A program made the position numbers and the translations under genes. From NCBI RefSeq assembly GCF_005887115.1, contig NZ_PNCJ01000017.1, positions 248,001 to 312,000 on the forward strand: 64,000 bases of DNA. Direction: 5' to 3'. Source of the stretch: Pseudoalteromonas rubra. Lineage in GTDB: Bacteria > Pseudomonadota > Gammaproteobacteria > Enterobacterales > Alteromonadaceae. Under the pieces are notes generated by a model. It saw only the letters and a program-made list of their open reading frames with translations. It was not told the origin of the DNA and did no database searches. Positions 38,003 to 47,573 of this stretch are shown piece by piece; position 1 is the first letter of the stretch, and each line of letters starts with the position of its first letter.

Positions 38003-39952
38003 GTGGATAGTTGGTTCCGTACTCTTCTTAATGTATCACGTTCAAAAAAGCGACTGATTACTTTATGTATTGATTCAATTTTTGTTTTTAGTGCTTTTTG
38101 GTTGGCGCTGGTCGTTCGGTTGGACAGTTTAGTTCCATTTTTTGAAGTGGGGAATTGGCTGTTACTTTCTCTTGTACTACCGATTAGTATATTTGCTTTT
38201 ATCAACCTTGGACTATATCGAGCCGTGCTGCGCTACGTCGGTGCACATGCCGTTGGCGCTATTTTGATTGGAGCAATGATCAGTACGGTAGCACTCGTGA
38301 TGGCTTCCTTCTTCACCCACGTCACTATTCCTCGTACTATGCCTGTCATTTATGCGTGGTTGTTGGTTTTGTCAGTTGGTGGTTCCCGCATCATGGTACG
38401 CGCCATGGTTGGTCGTCTGGCTACAGTTAATAAAACACCGGTTGTGATTTATGGAGCAGGTTCTGCGGGTCGGCAACTTGCTCCAGCTATAGGGGCCGGT
38501 GACGAATACTACGTATCTGCATTTATTGACGACGACAAAACAAAGCAGGATTCCATACTTCAAGGTATCCCTGTCATTGCTTTCGACGGTTTGTATGCGC
38601 TAATTGAGCGAAAAAGGGTAAAAAAAGTATTACTTGCGATGCCTAGCGAGAGTAGAGCACGGAGGAAAGAAATACTGGCTCAGTTAGAGAGTTTACCTGT
38701 AGAGGTTATGACTATCCCGGGTATGGCTGATGTTGTAGAAGGGCGAGCAACATTAGACGAGATTAAAGATGTTGAAATTGAGGACCTGCTTGGTCGAGAC
38801 CCCGTGGCCCCTAAGCAGGCTTTGCTAAATGCAACGATTCTGGGTAAGTCCGTAATGGTTACTGGGGCAGGAGGCTCTATCGGCTCCGAGTTGTGTCGGC
38901 AAATTATCAAGCAATCACCATCTAAGTTGGTACTTTTCGAGCTGACTGAGTTTGCGCTGTATTCAATTGAAAAAGAGTTGAGTGAAATCATCAAAACCAA
39001 AGGGTTGAACATAGAGCTGATACCAATTATGGGTTCTGTGCAGCACATTAATCGTCTGGAGACATGTATGATAGCCTTTGGTGTGCAAACGGTTTACCAC
39101 GCCGCAGCATATAAGCATGTCCCACTTGTAGAGCATAATGTGGTCGAAGGGGTGAGAAATAATGTTTTTGGTACCTATTATTCAGCTAAGGCTGCTATCA
39201 ATGCAAAAGTAGAAACGTTTGTTTTGGTAAGCACGGATAAGGCTGTTCGCCCTACGAATGTTATGGGAACTACTAAACGTATGGCCGAACTTTGTTTACA
39301 GGGCCTTGCTCAGAATAAGGAAAGAGGACAGCACAACACGCGTTTCTGTATGGTTCGATTTGGTAATGTATTGGGCTCTTCAGGATCAGTTGTCCCTTTA
39401 TTTCGAAGACAAATTAAAGAAGGTGGCCCAATCACGCTTACTCATCCAGAGATCACCCGCTTCTTTATGACGATACCTGAAGCGGCACAGCTGGTTATTC
39501 AGGCTGGAGCATTGGGCAGAGGAGGGGATGTGTTTGTCCTTGATATGGGGGAATCTGTCAAAATTAAAGACCTTGCTACCAAAATGGTACACTTGTCTGG
39601 CCTGGAGGTGAAAAGTGAGGCTAATCCACATGGAGATATTGAGATTAAATGCACAGGATTAAGACCTGGTGAAAAGCTGTATGAAGAGCTCTTAATTGGT
39701 GACAATGTTGAGCAGACCTCACATGAAAGGATTATGACAGCCAAAGAGGTAATGCTGCCATTACGTGAGCTAGAAGAGATCTTAAAAACGCTTGATAAGG
39801 CGTGCCATGACTTTGATCATCAAGTTATCAGACAACTGTTATTAGAAGCTCCAACAGGGTTTGACCCCACTGATGGCATATGTGACTTAGTTTGGAATGC
39901 CAGACAAAAGCTTGACACTGTGCCAGAGAAAAATATCGTTAATCTAAAGTAA
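38003..39952 (+). CDS. wbpM: WbpM-like UDP-GlcNAc 4,6-dehydratase
   Basis: Membrane-anchored enzyme of 649 residues. Four hydrophobic segments lie in the first ~120 residues, then a CoA-binding-like Rossmann region (VVIYGAGSAGRQL near 150) and the catalytic SDR domain from ~290 (MVTGAGGSIGSELCRQI). The catalytic motif is of the WbpM type with Met in place of Tyr (NVMGTTKRMAEL near 418), as known for this SMK subfamily. It converts UDP-GlcNAc to UDP-4-keto-6-deoxy-GlcNAc, the precursor of QuiNAc and related sugars. The start is GTG with an AAGGA site five bases upstream. It is the last gene of module 2 and is followed by a terminator. Confidence 0.93.
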   Translation: MDSWFRTLLNVSRSKKRLITLCIDSIFVFSAFWLALVVRLDSLVPFFEVGNWLLLSLVLPISIFAFINLGLYRAVLRYVGAHAVGAILIGAMISTVALVMASFFTHVTIPRTMPVIYAWLLVLSVGGSRIMVRAMVGRLATVNKTPVVIYGAGSAGRQLAPAIGAGDEYYVSAFIDDDKTKQDSILQGIPVIAFDGLYALIERKRVKKVLLAMPSESRARRKEILAQLESLPVEVMTIPGMADVVEGRATLDEIKDVEIEDLLGRDPVAPKQALLNATILGKSVMVTGAGGSIGSELCRQIIKQSPSKLVLFELTEFALYSIEKELSEIIKTKGLNIELIPIMGSVQHINRLETCMIAFGVQTVYHAAAYKHVPLVEHNVVEGVRNNVFGTYYSAKAAINAKVETFVLVSTDKAVRPTNVMGTTKRMAELCLQGLAQNKERGQHNTRFCMVRFGNVLGSSGSVVPLFRRQIKEGGPITLTHPEITRFFMTIPEAAQLVIQAGALGRGGDVFVLDMGESVKIKDLATKMVHLSGLEVKSEANPHGDIEIKCTGLRPGEKLYEELLIGDNVEQTSHERIMTAKEVMLPLRELEEILKTLDKACHDFDHQVIRQLLLEAPTGFDPTDGICDLVWNARQKLDTVPEKNIVNLK

Positions 39953-39960
39953 AGCAATTT

Positions 39961-39992
39961 GCCCACTAGGAAGGTTATTTAGTGGGCTTTTT
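39961..39992 (+). terminator. Rho-independent terminator after wbpM
   Basis: Perfect 8-bp stem GCCCACTA / TAGTGGGC (39961-39968, 39980-39987) with an 11-nt loop, followed directly by a run of five T. It lies ten bases after the wbpM stop and marks the end of the module 2 operon. Confidence 0.88.
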
Positions 39993-40189
39993 ACTAAATA
40001 AGTGGACTGCGCAATCTAGGGTAATTGTAACCTGAAAATCTATAAGCCTGAGGTCTCTGTCTTGTAAGAGTGAAAGCTTGTGGAAAGTTATCGATTCTAG
40101 TGAACATCTCTTGCATAATCGTAATCACCTTAACGATATAATACAGTGCAAATTTTAATTATATTAATATCTTAACTGGGCAGAGGACT

Positions 40190-42325
40190 ATGTCTAAACT
40201 AACTCCTATTTTAGCAAGTGGCTTGTTGACTTGCTCCTTTATTACCGTTGCACAAGTGTCTCCCAAGCAGTATCAGAATTTCGCTGGTTTTACTGGTTTA
40301 GTGAATACTCCCTCTGCAGACGTTTTAAACGTAGGTGAGATTGATATTGGCTACAATAACCAGCTTGATTATAGAGGCACTACTTTTGCGGACGGCTATA
40401 ACTACATTTTTTCTGCAGGCTTGTGGCAGGGATTAGAAGTAAGCGGGCAAATTGCAGCTAATACTATGCATGATGACATGTTTAGGACTAGAGCATTGGG
40501 CGACAGTCAAGTAAGGGACCTGTCTTTCAATGCCAAGTATCAAATTCCTTTTATTCCTGAGGACTGGTTTGATTTGGCTATCGGGGGGAAAGATATTGGT
40601 GGAGCGGCGAATCAGTATGAGTCATATTTTGCAGTTGTCTCAAAAGACTGGCTAGACTTTCGTTTTTCCACTGGAGTAAGCACCAGCAAAAACGAAATCG
40701 GTATGATGGATGGTGTATTTGCAGGTATCGAGTGGCAACCATTGGATTGGTTTGCTTTGCAAGTTGAGCATGATGCAGAAGCGGTAAATGCGGCTGCTCG
40801 CGTGACCGTGCCTAAAGCTTGGTTGTTTGATCTTGGCACTTTAACCCTGACGAGTCGCTTTTATAGCAGCACCGTTCACAGTGACAAAGACGCTTATTAT
40901 GGCATTAATTTCTCCATGCCTTTATCTGAGCAGTCCAGAGAGGACTATCAGAAAATAAAACCAGCGCCTGATAATGCTGAAATGTTAGCGCGATTATCAG
41001 GGCAAGGCGTACAATCCGCAAAGTCTGATAATGCCCCTACAACAAGATCGAATAACCTTGCCCCTGGCACTCAAAATAGTGAATCAAGGTCAATTCAGGA
41101 AGTCAATATCAGTGAATTGAATACTGAGATACGTGCACTTAAAAACGCGCTGGTTGCTGATGGATTTGAAAACGTACAAGTTGGCGTAAATCGTGAGCCT
41201 GTTGTCGTGGTGAAATTCGAAAACCCAGTATTCAACCGAAATGATATCGATGCAATTGGGGTTGTATTAGGCCGAGTTGCGCAATATATCAGTGACGAGA
41301 GTGCGAGCTTTATTGTTCAACTGGGTAAACATGACATTCCGTTGTTGTCGTTGTCAGGACACGTTAGCAATTATCGACAGTTTATTACAGACGGCATCTC
41401 CCCTGGATTGACTATTCGCCAGGGGTTGATAAATGTCCCAGGTGGAGTAGCCTGGATAGGTGATGGTGCAGCTAATAGCCCTTACTTTAAGCCGCGGCTG
41501 ACACTCGGGCCAGCATTAAGTTCGACCTATGCGACTGAGCTGGGTGTGTACGATTTCTCGTTGGCACTCAGAGCTGACTTAGATATACCAGTATGGCGTG
41601 GTGCGGGCTTTAACATCACTGCGCAAACGGTGGTTGCTGATACAGAAGACTTTGAAGCTGGGGAGGTGTTCGAGGCGCGCCGTGAACGAAATGGTCTTGA
41701 GAGAGCGGTCTTCTATCAGACATTTGATTTGCCCTTTGGTTTCTATAACCAGACTCAAATCGGCCTCTTCCGAGAGTTTTATGAGTATACTGGGTTAATT
41801 AATGAAACGGCCTGGGTAAGCCCTTCAGGACGCCATAAGCTCTACAACACTTACGGTTTCTTCGACTATCGTGATTACAATGAGGACCGTGACTATCATG
41901 TTATGGGTTATCAGTACCACTGGGTTGAGCAAGATATCTCATTTCATATCTCAGGTGGAGAATTCTGGCGAAGAGATAAAGGGATGAAGGTTGAGACCAA
42001 GTTTTGGTTTGGTGATAGTTATGTATCGGTATATGCCTATGATACAGATGTTGAGGTAGCGGGCATTTCATTCAGTATTCCACTTACGCCAAGAAAGGAC
42101 ATGAGCGTATCAAAGTATGGTCAGGTAAAAGGGAATCAGGCCTGGCGTCACGGTGTGAGCACGCGTATCGGCGATAAACACAACGCACTAGTGTATAAAA
42201 AAGGCTATGTACCGGAAACTTCGGTGAGCTTGGACCGTACGTATCTTAATCAGGGGCGCCTATCTAGCAGTTATGTCTATGCAAACCTTGCAAGATTACG
42301 CGAGGCGTACCTGACATACAAATAA
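40190..42325 (+). CDS. yjbH: YjbH-family exopolysaccharide-associated outer-membrane protein
   Basis: Exported protein of 711 residues with a signal peptide (about residues 1-21, cleavage near VAQVSP). The start of the mature part, YQNFAGFTGLVNTPSADVLNVGEIDIGYNNQ, is the YjbH family hallmark. The rest is rich in alternating beta-type strands, especially 450-711, suggesting a barrel. YjbH homologues accompany EPS and group 4 capsule loci (yjbEFGH) and are thought to act in outer-membrane export or anchoring; the mechanism is not settled. Here YjbE, F and G partners are absent. It is transcribed separately, after the wbpM terminator, with AT-rich sequence and a possible TATAAT at 40137-40142 upstream. 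Confidence 0.88.
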   Translation: MSKLTPILASGLLTCSFITVAQVSPKQYQNFAGFTGLVNTPSADVLNVGEIDIGYNNQLDYRGTTFADGYNYIFSAGLWQGLEVSGQIAANTMHDDMFRTRALGDSQVRDLSFNAKYQIPFIPEDWFDLAIGGKDIGGAANQYESYFAVVSKDWLDFRFSTGVSTSKNEIGMMDGVFAGIEWQPLDWFALQVEHDAEAVNAAARVTVPKAWLFDLGTLTLTSRFYSSTVHSDKDAYYGINFSMPLSEQSREDYQKIKPAPDNAEMLARLSGQGVQSAKSDNAPTTRSNNLAPGTQNSESRSIQEVNISELNTEIRALKNALVADGFENVQVGVNREPVVVVKFENPVFNRNDIDAIGVVLGRVAQYISDESASFIVQLGKHDIPLLSLSGHVSNYRQFITDGISPGLTIRQGLINVPGGVAWIGDGAANSPYFKPRLTLGPALSSTYATELGVYDFSLALRADLDIPVWRGAGFNITAQTVVADTEDFEAGEVFEARRERNGLERAVFYQTFDLPFGFYNQTQIGLFREFYEYTGLINETAWVSPSGRHKLYNTYGFFDYRDYNEDRDYHVMGYQYHWVEQDISFHISGGEFWRRDKGMKVETKFWFGDSYVSVYAYDTDVEVAGISFSIPLTPRKDMSVSKYGQVKGNQAWRHGVSTRIGDKHNALVYKKGYVPETSVSLDRTYLNQGRLSSSYVYANLARLREAYLTYK

Positions 42326-42336
42326 GCCAATCAACA

Positions 42337-42370
42337 CAGGCCAGGTTGCTTGTATCAGCAACCTGGCCTG
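42337..42370 (+). terminator. Terminator-like hairpin after yjbH
   Basis: Perfect 14-bp inverted repeat (CAGGCCAGGTTGCT and its complement, loop of 6) starting 12 bases after the yjbH stop. There is no long T-run straight after the stem, but the stem is strong enough to end or protect the transcript. Confidence 0.65.
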
Positions 42371-42538
42371 TTCAGTGAAAAATAAGCCTGTTTTTGAACA
42401 CCTTCTATCCCACAGACACATTATCCTGATCTATCACAAATAAATTCGGTTTGATGACAAAAATCTTAAATTTATGCTTGAGAATTGTGTCTTTCGCTCC
42501 AATACTTAGTAATAGGTAAACAACAAAAGGGAGCGCTT

Positions 42539-42895
42539 ATGAAAATTAATCTTTCAGGCCACCATGTAGATATGACAGAAGCCGTAAAGCAACACGTTGA
42601 TGAAAAGTTTGCCAAAGTAGCTAATCACTTCCCGTCGCTGTTGTCGATAGATGTCATAGTCAGTAAGGAACACAAGAAATTTTATACTGAGATCAACACC
42701 AATTATTCAGGCGCCCGGATATCTGTAAGAGGAGAGGACGACGTCATGTATCCGGCCATCGCTAATGCAGCTAAAAAGTTAGATGCGGCACTAAAACACA
42801 GAAAAGGTCAGCTCAAGGCTAACAAACATGAAAAACCTGTGAGTACGACTCCGCCAATCGCCCACGAGATCATTCAGGAAATGAACCTGAATTAG
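42539..42895 (+). CDS. hpf: Ribosome hibernation promoting factor, HPF/RaiA family
   Basis: Small protein of 118 residues binding the 30S subunit during stationary phase. The family pattern is present: MKINLSGHHVDMTEAVKQHVDEKFAKV at the start and ISVRGEDDVMYPAIANAAKKLDAALKHRKGQLKANK in the second half. It is a short-form HPF of about the expected length plus a ~20-residue tail. The ATG at 42539 has an AAGGGAG site; an upstream in-frame ATG is not supported. It stands alone, not beside rpoN as in many relatives. A weak promoter (TTGATG, TATGCT) lies about 80 bases upstream. A 14-bp hairpin follows the gene. Confidence 0.9.
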   Translation: MKINLSGHHVDMTEAVKQHVDEKFAKVANHFPSLLSIDVIVSKEHKKFYTEINTNYSGARISVRGEDDVMYPAIANAAKKLDAALKHRKGQLKANKHEKPVSTTPPIAHEIIQEMNLN

Positions 42896-42903
42896 AGATA
42901 AGC

Positions 42904-42935
42904 TGCATGAAGCCACCTGCCGGTGGCTTCATGCA
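42904..42935. terminator. Shared terminator hairpin between hpf and trmL
   Basis: Perfect 14-bp inverted repeat (TGCATGAAGCCACC and its complement, loop TGCC) between the convergent hpf and trmL genes. It can fold in both transcripts. T-runs on either side are short, so termination strength is uncertain. Confidence 0.7.
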
Positions 42936-42944
42936 TATTAGATA

Positions 42945-43409
42945 TTAAACCGCCCCATCAAAGCCCATTTGACGCCACGATTCATAGACAAAAACGGATA
43001 CCGCGTTTGACAGGTTCATGCTCCTGCTGTTCGGTCGCATTGGGATCCGCAGACGCTGTTCTGCCGGCAGAGAGAAAATCAAGTCTTCTGGTAAGCCTCT
43101 GGTTTCAGGTCCAAAGAGCAGACAATCACCACTCTGATAGTCTGGTTCGTGATGGTATCGGGTACCTTTAGTAGTGCAGGCAAAGACTCTATTGGGTTTG
43201 CGCGCTTGCAGATATGCATCCAAAGAGGGGTAACGTTTCACTTCGCTGAATTCATGGTAATCCAAACCGGCGCGCCTGACGCGTTTGTCGTCCCAGTCAA
43301 AACCCAGAGGTTCAATCAGGTGTAACGAAAACCCTGTGTTTGCACACAAGCGAATAATGTTGCCTGTATTAGGGGGAATTTCAGGTTGATACAATACGAT
43401 GTCTAACAT
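42945..43409 (-). CDS. trmL: tRNA (cytidine/uridine 34)-2'-O-methyltransferase TrmL
   Basis: SPOUT-class methyltransferase of 154 residues modifying the wobble base of tRNA-Leu. The family motifs are clear: [26 protein letters not shown] at the start, [14 protein letters not shown] near 95, and [27 protein letters not shown] near the C-terminus, which forms the SPOUT knot and binds S-adenosylmethionine. A longer frame to 43448 is ruled out by the canonical start MLDIVLYQP at 43409. It is convergent with hpf and divergent from fieF. Confidence 0.95.
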   Translation of the reverse strand: MLDIVLYQPEIPPNTGNIIRLCANTGFSLHLIEPLGFDWDDKRVRRAGLDYHEFSEVKRYPSLDAYLQARKPNRVFACTTKGTRYHHEPDYQSGDCLLFGPETRGLPEDLIFSLPAEQRLRIPMRPNSRSMNLSNAVSVFVYESWRQMGFDGAV

Positions 43410-43605
43410 GGATAACCTCAAAATAATATTGCCCGCAGTATAGCGCATCTGATGGTGAGGCTAAAAGTCAGTGTATAGCCTTTGTGCTGTACGAAGACAA
43501 ATACCTGACCAAAATTTGAAGTAGGCGTCACTAATTTTTCATTTTCATGACTTACACTATAAGATAAGCCTAAACAGGAGTTTTACGAGGTTGTTGAGGT
43601 AATAA

Positions 43606-44505
43606 GTGTCCCATAATTATGACTTTTTAGTTCGATTTTCCAGCATTTTTACGCTCGCAATGGCGGCATTAATGATCACAGCGAAGGCCTGGGCCTGGCT
43701 GGCGTCTGGCAGCGCGGCTATGTTGGGGTCGCTGACGGATTCCTTACTGGATGTCAGTGCTTCTATGATGAGTTTTTTGGTGCTCAGTTATGCGCTCCGC
43801 CCTGCAGATGACGATCATCGTTTTGGTCATGGTAAAGCGGAAGCCCTGGCAGGCCTTGGTCAGGCTGCATTTATCGCAGGCTCTGCGTGTTTACTCACTT
43901 TCCATGGTATTGAACGCCTGTTTAATCCGGTTGCAATTCAGCATAGCCTGTTGGGGGTGTGGGTTAGCCTGTTTGCTGTGGGGTGCACATTGGCTGTTGT
44001 CATTGTGCAGCATCATGTGGTTAAGCGAACCCAGTCAATTGCGATAAAAGCAGACTCTTTGCATTATAAAGGGGACATTCTACTTAACCTGGCAGTGTTG
44101 ACGGCGTTACTGTTGAGTCATTGGCAGGTAGAGCATGCCGATGCCCTGTTTGCGATAGGTGTTGCTGCTTATCTGCTTTACAATTGTTGGGAAATAGCTC
44201 GAGAAAGTGCGGATCACTTGATGGATAAAGAGCTGCCTGACGAAGAAAAAACGGAAATTATCCTGTTAGCGTCCAGTCATGAAGAGGTATATGGGGTGCA
44301 TGATTTACGCACCCGGCAAAGTGGTAAAGTGAAGTTTGTACAGTTGCATCTTGAGCTGGATGATCATATTCCGTTGGCTCGTGCGCATGAGATCAGCGAT
44401 GAAGTCGTGGCACATATTAAAGCTGCTTTTGAGTCAGAAATGGATATCCTGATCCATCAGGACCCTGTGTCACTGTCGGTGTCACCAAACTCATCCACAG
44501 TGTAA
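43606..44505 (+). CDS. fieF: Cation-diffusion facilitator (FieF-like metal exporter)
   Basis: Inner-membrane divalent-metal/proton antiporter of 299 residues of the CDF family. Six hydrophobic segments lie in the first ~210 residues. The metal-site motifs are LTDSLLDVSASMMSF near residue 45, DDDHRFGHGKAEALAGLGQ near 65, and KADSLHYKGDILLN near 145; a C-terminal cytoplasmic domain has VHDLRTRQSGKVKFVQLHLELD near 227. The pattern fits FieF (Fe/Zn efflux) best among CDF subgroups. A GTG start follows a GAGG site at eight bases. Its last 49 bases overlap the end of the convergent hydrolase gene. Confidence 0.92.
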   Translation: MSHNYDFLVRFSSIFTLAMAALMITAKAWAWLASGSAAMLGSLTDSLLDVSASMMSFLVLSYALRPADDDHRFGHGKAEALAGLGQAAFIAGSACLLTFHGIERLFNPVAIQHSLLGVWVSLFAVGCTLAVVIVQHHVVKRTQSIAIKADSLHYKGDILLNLAVLTALLLSHWQVEHADALFAIGVAAYLLYNCWEIARESADHLMDKELPDEEKTEIILLASSHEEVYGVHDLRTRQSGKVKFVQLHLELDDHIPLARAHEISDEVVAHIKAAFESEMDILIHQDPVSLSVSPNSSTV

Positions 44506-45473
44506 TTTGTGACGTTTTTGAGAGATGGCTGATAGCCAAGGAGTTGTTCGGCAAACGTATAAAACTGGTCCAGCACAGCACGTCGTATGGTGTCTGTTTC
44601 GCAGAGTAATTCGTGTTTACCTGGATAGGACTGTATCTGACACTGCGATTGACGTTGTGCAAACTGCGCATGCGCTGTTGGGCAGACAATACTGTCATAC
44701 TCAGCACTGGCGATGCTCAGCGGCAGTGCTATCTGTAACTGCTCGATGTTTCGAGTAAATTGCAGTGCCTGCTGAAGCCAGCGGAAACTGACACCGCCCA
44801 GCTGTAATCCCGGGTTATCTCTGTAGAGTTGCCTGAATAATGCGTAACGGTGCTTACACTGAGTTAATTCATTGTCTTCGAAGGCTTTTGGCAAGTAGTC
44901 AGCCTGACCAATCGCATAGCACTTCCCCAATCCCAGCAGGCAGGCTGTAGACGCAACGCCATGCGCAAACCAGGCAGGGTAAGGGGCTGTGTTGATCGCA
45001 AGCATGGGGGCGCTGAGAAATGCACCTTTAACAGAAGTTGTGAAGCGGGACAAATAATCACATGCAATTGCTCCCCCCATTGAATGTGCCAATATAATTG
45101 TGTCACCCTGCCACTGTGAGGTGACCACTTCTTGCATAAATGCATCGAGGCAATCGCCATATTGGGTAAAAGTGTCAATATAGCCAATATGCAAATTGGC
45201 AAGGAAGCGCCCGGATAGGCCCTGACCTGGGTGGTCAAAGGTAAAAACGGCGATTTGGTTGCGGGCGAGCTCCCACATTAACTCCTGATATTTATGCGCC
45301 GATTCAATACGGCCATTGACCAGAACAACCGCAAATTTTGCCCGGTCCGGAATATGGCTGGCGTAAAAGAGTGGTCCTACCCCACTGGAAAATGTACCTT
45401 TTTGGCAGCGTTCCCAGTGCGCCTGGATATGAACCAGATTGTCCGTTAAGTGTGTGCTTTCGCTATAATACAT
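44457..45473 (-). CDS. Alpha/beta hydrolase, lysophospholipase L2-like
   Basis: Serine hydrolase of 338 residues related to PldB. It has VLVNGRIESAHKYQELMWELA near 50 and FDHPGQGLSGR near 77, the latter the usual strand after the oxyanion hole. The nucleophile elbow is LAHSMGGAI near 128 (AxSxG, a common variant of GxSxG), and the histidine is in YPGKHELLCETD near 296, with an Asp (AEYDSI) near 266. It probably hydrolyses lysophospholipids at the membrane. It follows cpxA on the same strand, overlapping it by 11 bases, so it may be co-transcribed with cpxRA. Its end overlaps fieF. Confidence 0.82.
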   Translation of the reverse strand: MYYSESTHLTDNLVHIQAHWERCQKGTFSSGVGPLFYASHIPDRAKFAVVLVNGRIESAHKYQELMWELARNQIAVFTFDHPGQGLSGRFLANLHIGYIDTFTQYGDCLDAFMQEVVTSQWQGDTIILAHSMGGAIACDYLSRFTTSVKGAFLSAPMLAINTAPYPAWFAHGVASTACLLGLGKCYAIGQADYLPKAFEDNELTQCKHRYALFRQLYRDNPGLQLGGVSFRWLQQALQFTRNIEQLQIALPLSIASAEYDSIVCPTAHAQFAQRQSQCQIQSYPGKHELLCETDTIRRAVLDQFYTFAEQLLGYQPSLKNVTNYTVDEFGDTDSDTGS

Positions 45474-46842
45474 GATTGCCTGTTGGCAGCGTTACGGTAA
45501 CACGCAGGCCACTGTGGTTGCTAAACTGAATGTGGCCATGATGCACTTTTACAGCGTGCTGCGCAATTGCCAGCCCCAGTCCGAATCCACCGGGTTCAGC
45601 TGTACCATCAGGGGTGCGTGCTTGTGAGGCTCTGAAAAAGGGGATACACAGTTTTTCCAGCATAGTGTCACTGACACCAGGGCCATCGTCGCTGATCTTG
45701 ACAGTGAGTTGATCGTCACTGCGTTGTATCATCAAGCTTACTTGTTTATTGGCGTATTTGATGGCGTTACGCAGGATGTTCTCAAATGCACGGTTGAGTA
45801 ACGCTGCATCGACTGTCAGGGTGATGTCGGGCAATGGTTGCCATTCAATCTGTTTACCCAGTTGCTGGCCCTCAAATTTGGCATCATCCAGGATAGGTTC
45901 TAATAACTCTGTCAGTGAAATTGGATGAGGGGTGAGCACCAGTTGCTGAGATTCGAGTCGGGACAGTTGCAAAATATCACTCAACATGTGCTCAAGTAAG
46001 TGTGCCTCTTTTTCAACGCGTTGCAAGTACGGTAGCAAAGGGGCAGGGGCTTTATCACTGGCAATGCCGTTTGCCATCTGTAATCTGGTTAAGGGGGAGC
46101 GCAGTTCGTGAGAAATATCAGCCAGTAACCGTTTTTGTTGTGTCACATGAGCCTGCAGGCGGCTCGCCATTTGATCAAAATCTTTACCCAGCTGGCCTAA
46201 TTCGTCCTGGCGCGAAACGTTAATCCCTGCTCGTGCATCCAGCTTCCCCTGAGCGAGGGAAGCGGCAGCCTGTTGAAGTTGACGCACAGGTTTGAGCAGT
46301 CCGCGTGCAAACCAAAGACTAAATGCAAAGCTTGCCAGTATTAATACCAAGAGCTTAGCCCAGTTAGGTAGCATTCGTATCTTAGTCAGAATATGTGGGT
46401 CTCGGTGGTCCATCAGCTGAAACAGCTGATATGTTTCTCCATGCAATTGGATATCCAGTGGACCATAGGCCCGATAACGCTCGGTATCAACAACTTGTGG
46501 TTGCGCACTGGTGGTAAAATTCAGCAAAGATAAGTCCCACTCCTGAAGTGCCGCATGGCTTAAAACACTGAGCTGTTCATTACTGTGACGTAAGTAAATT
46601 TTCGGACCGTGGTTGCGATGACGCCCAGGTAACAAGGTATTCAGTTCCTGCCCTGGCCGGCTCTGTGCACGCCGTTCTATGCTACGCTTCAGGTGGTGTA
46701 GGTTTTTCATCATAGCAGGACTGATTTGGCGTGTTTCCAGTATGTCTGGCTGCAACAGACTGATACTCATCAGCATAAACAGCGTAGCAGCAATTGTGCC
46801 CCAGAACCATAGGAAAATTTTTACTAGTAAGTACTTCCTCAT
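45463..46842 (-). CDS. cpxA: CpxA-like envelope-stress sensor histidine kinase
   Basis: Inner-membrane kinase of 459 residues: a first membrane helix (~10-30), a periplasmic sensor domain to ~170, a second helix near 175-192 and a HAMP region. The H-box is LLADISHELRSPLTRLQMANG near 248; the ATPase domain has N-box (LLNRAFENILRNAIKYA near 370) and G-boxes (SDDGPGVS; GGFGLGLAIAQHAV). A 498-codon frame exists, but the ATG at 46842, one base after the end of cpxR, gives the CpxA-type start MRKYLLVKIFLWFW. It partners the regulator at 46844. Confidence 0.92.
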   Translation of the reverse strand: MRKYLLVKIFLWFWGTIAATLFMLMSISLLQPDILETRQISPAMMKNLHHLKRSIERRAQSRPGQELNTLLPGRHRNHGPKIYLRHSNEQLSVLSHAALQEWDLSLLNFTTSAQPQVVDTERYRAYGPLDIQLHGETYQLFQLMDHRDPHILTKIRMLPNWAKLLVLILASFAFSLWFARGLLKPVRQLQQAAASLAQGKLDARAGINVSRQDELGQLGKDFDQMASRLQAHVTQQKRLLADISHELRSPLTRLQMANGIASDKAPAPLLPYLQRVEKEAHLLEHMLSDILQLSRLESQQLVLTPHPISLTELLEPILDDAKFEGQQLGKQIEWQPLPDITLTVDAALLNRAFENILRNAIKYANKQVSLMIQRSDDQLTVKISDDGPGVSDTMLEKLCIPFFRASQARTPDGTAEPGGFGLGLAIAQHAVKVHHGHIQFSNHSGLRVTVTLPTGNHVL

Positions 46843-46843
46843 C

Positions 46844-47530
46844 TCAAGCCTTAAGAAAAATATAGCCAGAACCTCGTAAGGTTTTGATATAGGTATGTGC
46901 ACTATGTACGGCGATTTTTTTCCGTACATTACTGACATGCATATCCACAGATCTGTCATAGGGTGCCAGAGGGCGACCCAGCACAGCTTGAGACAAAGTT
47001 TGTTTAGTCACGGTCTGACCCGCAGATTTCATAAGCTGGTGGAGCATCTCGTACTCAGTACCTGTCAATGGCAGTGGTATACCCTTAATACTCGCGGTGC
47101 GTGAGGATAAATCCAGAGCAAGCTCATGGCATTCGAAACGGGGACTGGTCGTGGTATGAAGTAAATGGGCGACGCGGCGAGTAATGGCTTTGATCCTTGC
47201 CAGTAATTCTCTGTGATTGAATGGTTTTGGGATGTAATCATCAGCACCAAGTTCAAGCCCGAAGATCCGGTCAAAATCATCGCCTTTGGCGGTCAACATA
47301 ATCACGGGCGTCATTTTTCTTGCACGTAATGCTTTGAGCACTTCAAAGCCGTCCAACTGGGGAAGCATCACATCCAGCAGGATGACATCAAACTCCCTGT
47401 CTAACGCCATATCCAGTCCCACAGGGCCCGTATGGGCGGTGTCAACATAAAACCCTTCGCCTTGCAGATAGTCTTGCAGAAGCTCACACAGGCCTCTATC
47501 GTCGTCTATTATCAGTACTTTCGCACTCAT
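46844..47530 (-). CDS. cpxR: CpxR-like response regulator, OmpR family
   Basis: DNA-binding regulator of 228 residues. The receiver domain has the acidic pair IIDDD near residue 8, the phosphoacceptor Asp in DVILLDVMLP near 51, and the conserved Lys in YIPKPFNH near 101. The winged-helix domain follows (LTGTEYEMLHQLM; SVDMHVSNVRKKI near 200). It should activate envelope-stress genes. Upstream, a perfect CpxR-box candidate lies 70 bases from its start and a second near the divergent cpxP-like gene, suggesting autoregulation. The ATG at 47530 is chosen over a TTG four codons upstream. Confidence 0.93.
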   Translation of the reverse strand: MSAKVLIIDDDRGLCELLQDYLQGEGFYVDTAHTGPVGLDMALDREFDVILLDVMLPQLDGFEVLKALRARKMTPVIMLTAKGDDFDRIFGLELGADDYIPKPFNHRELLARIKAITRRVAHLLHTTTSPRFECHELALDLSSRTASIKGIPLPLTGTEYEMLHQLMKSAGQTVTKQTLSQAVLGRPLAPYDRSVDMHVSNVRKKIAVHSAHTYIKTLRGSGYIFLKA

Positions 47531-47573
47531 ACTGTTACTCAATCACTCTTCTCACGCCTATCTTACCTTACTA

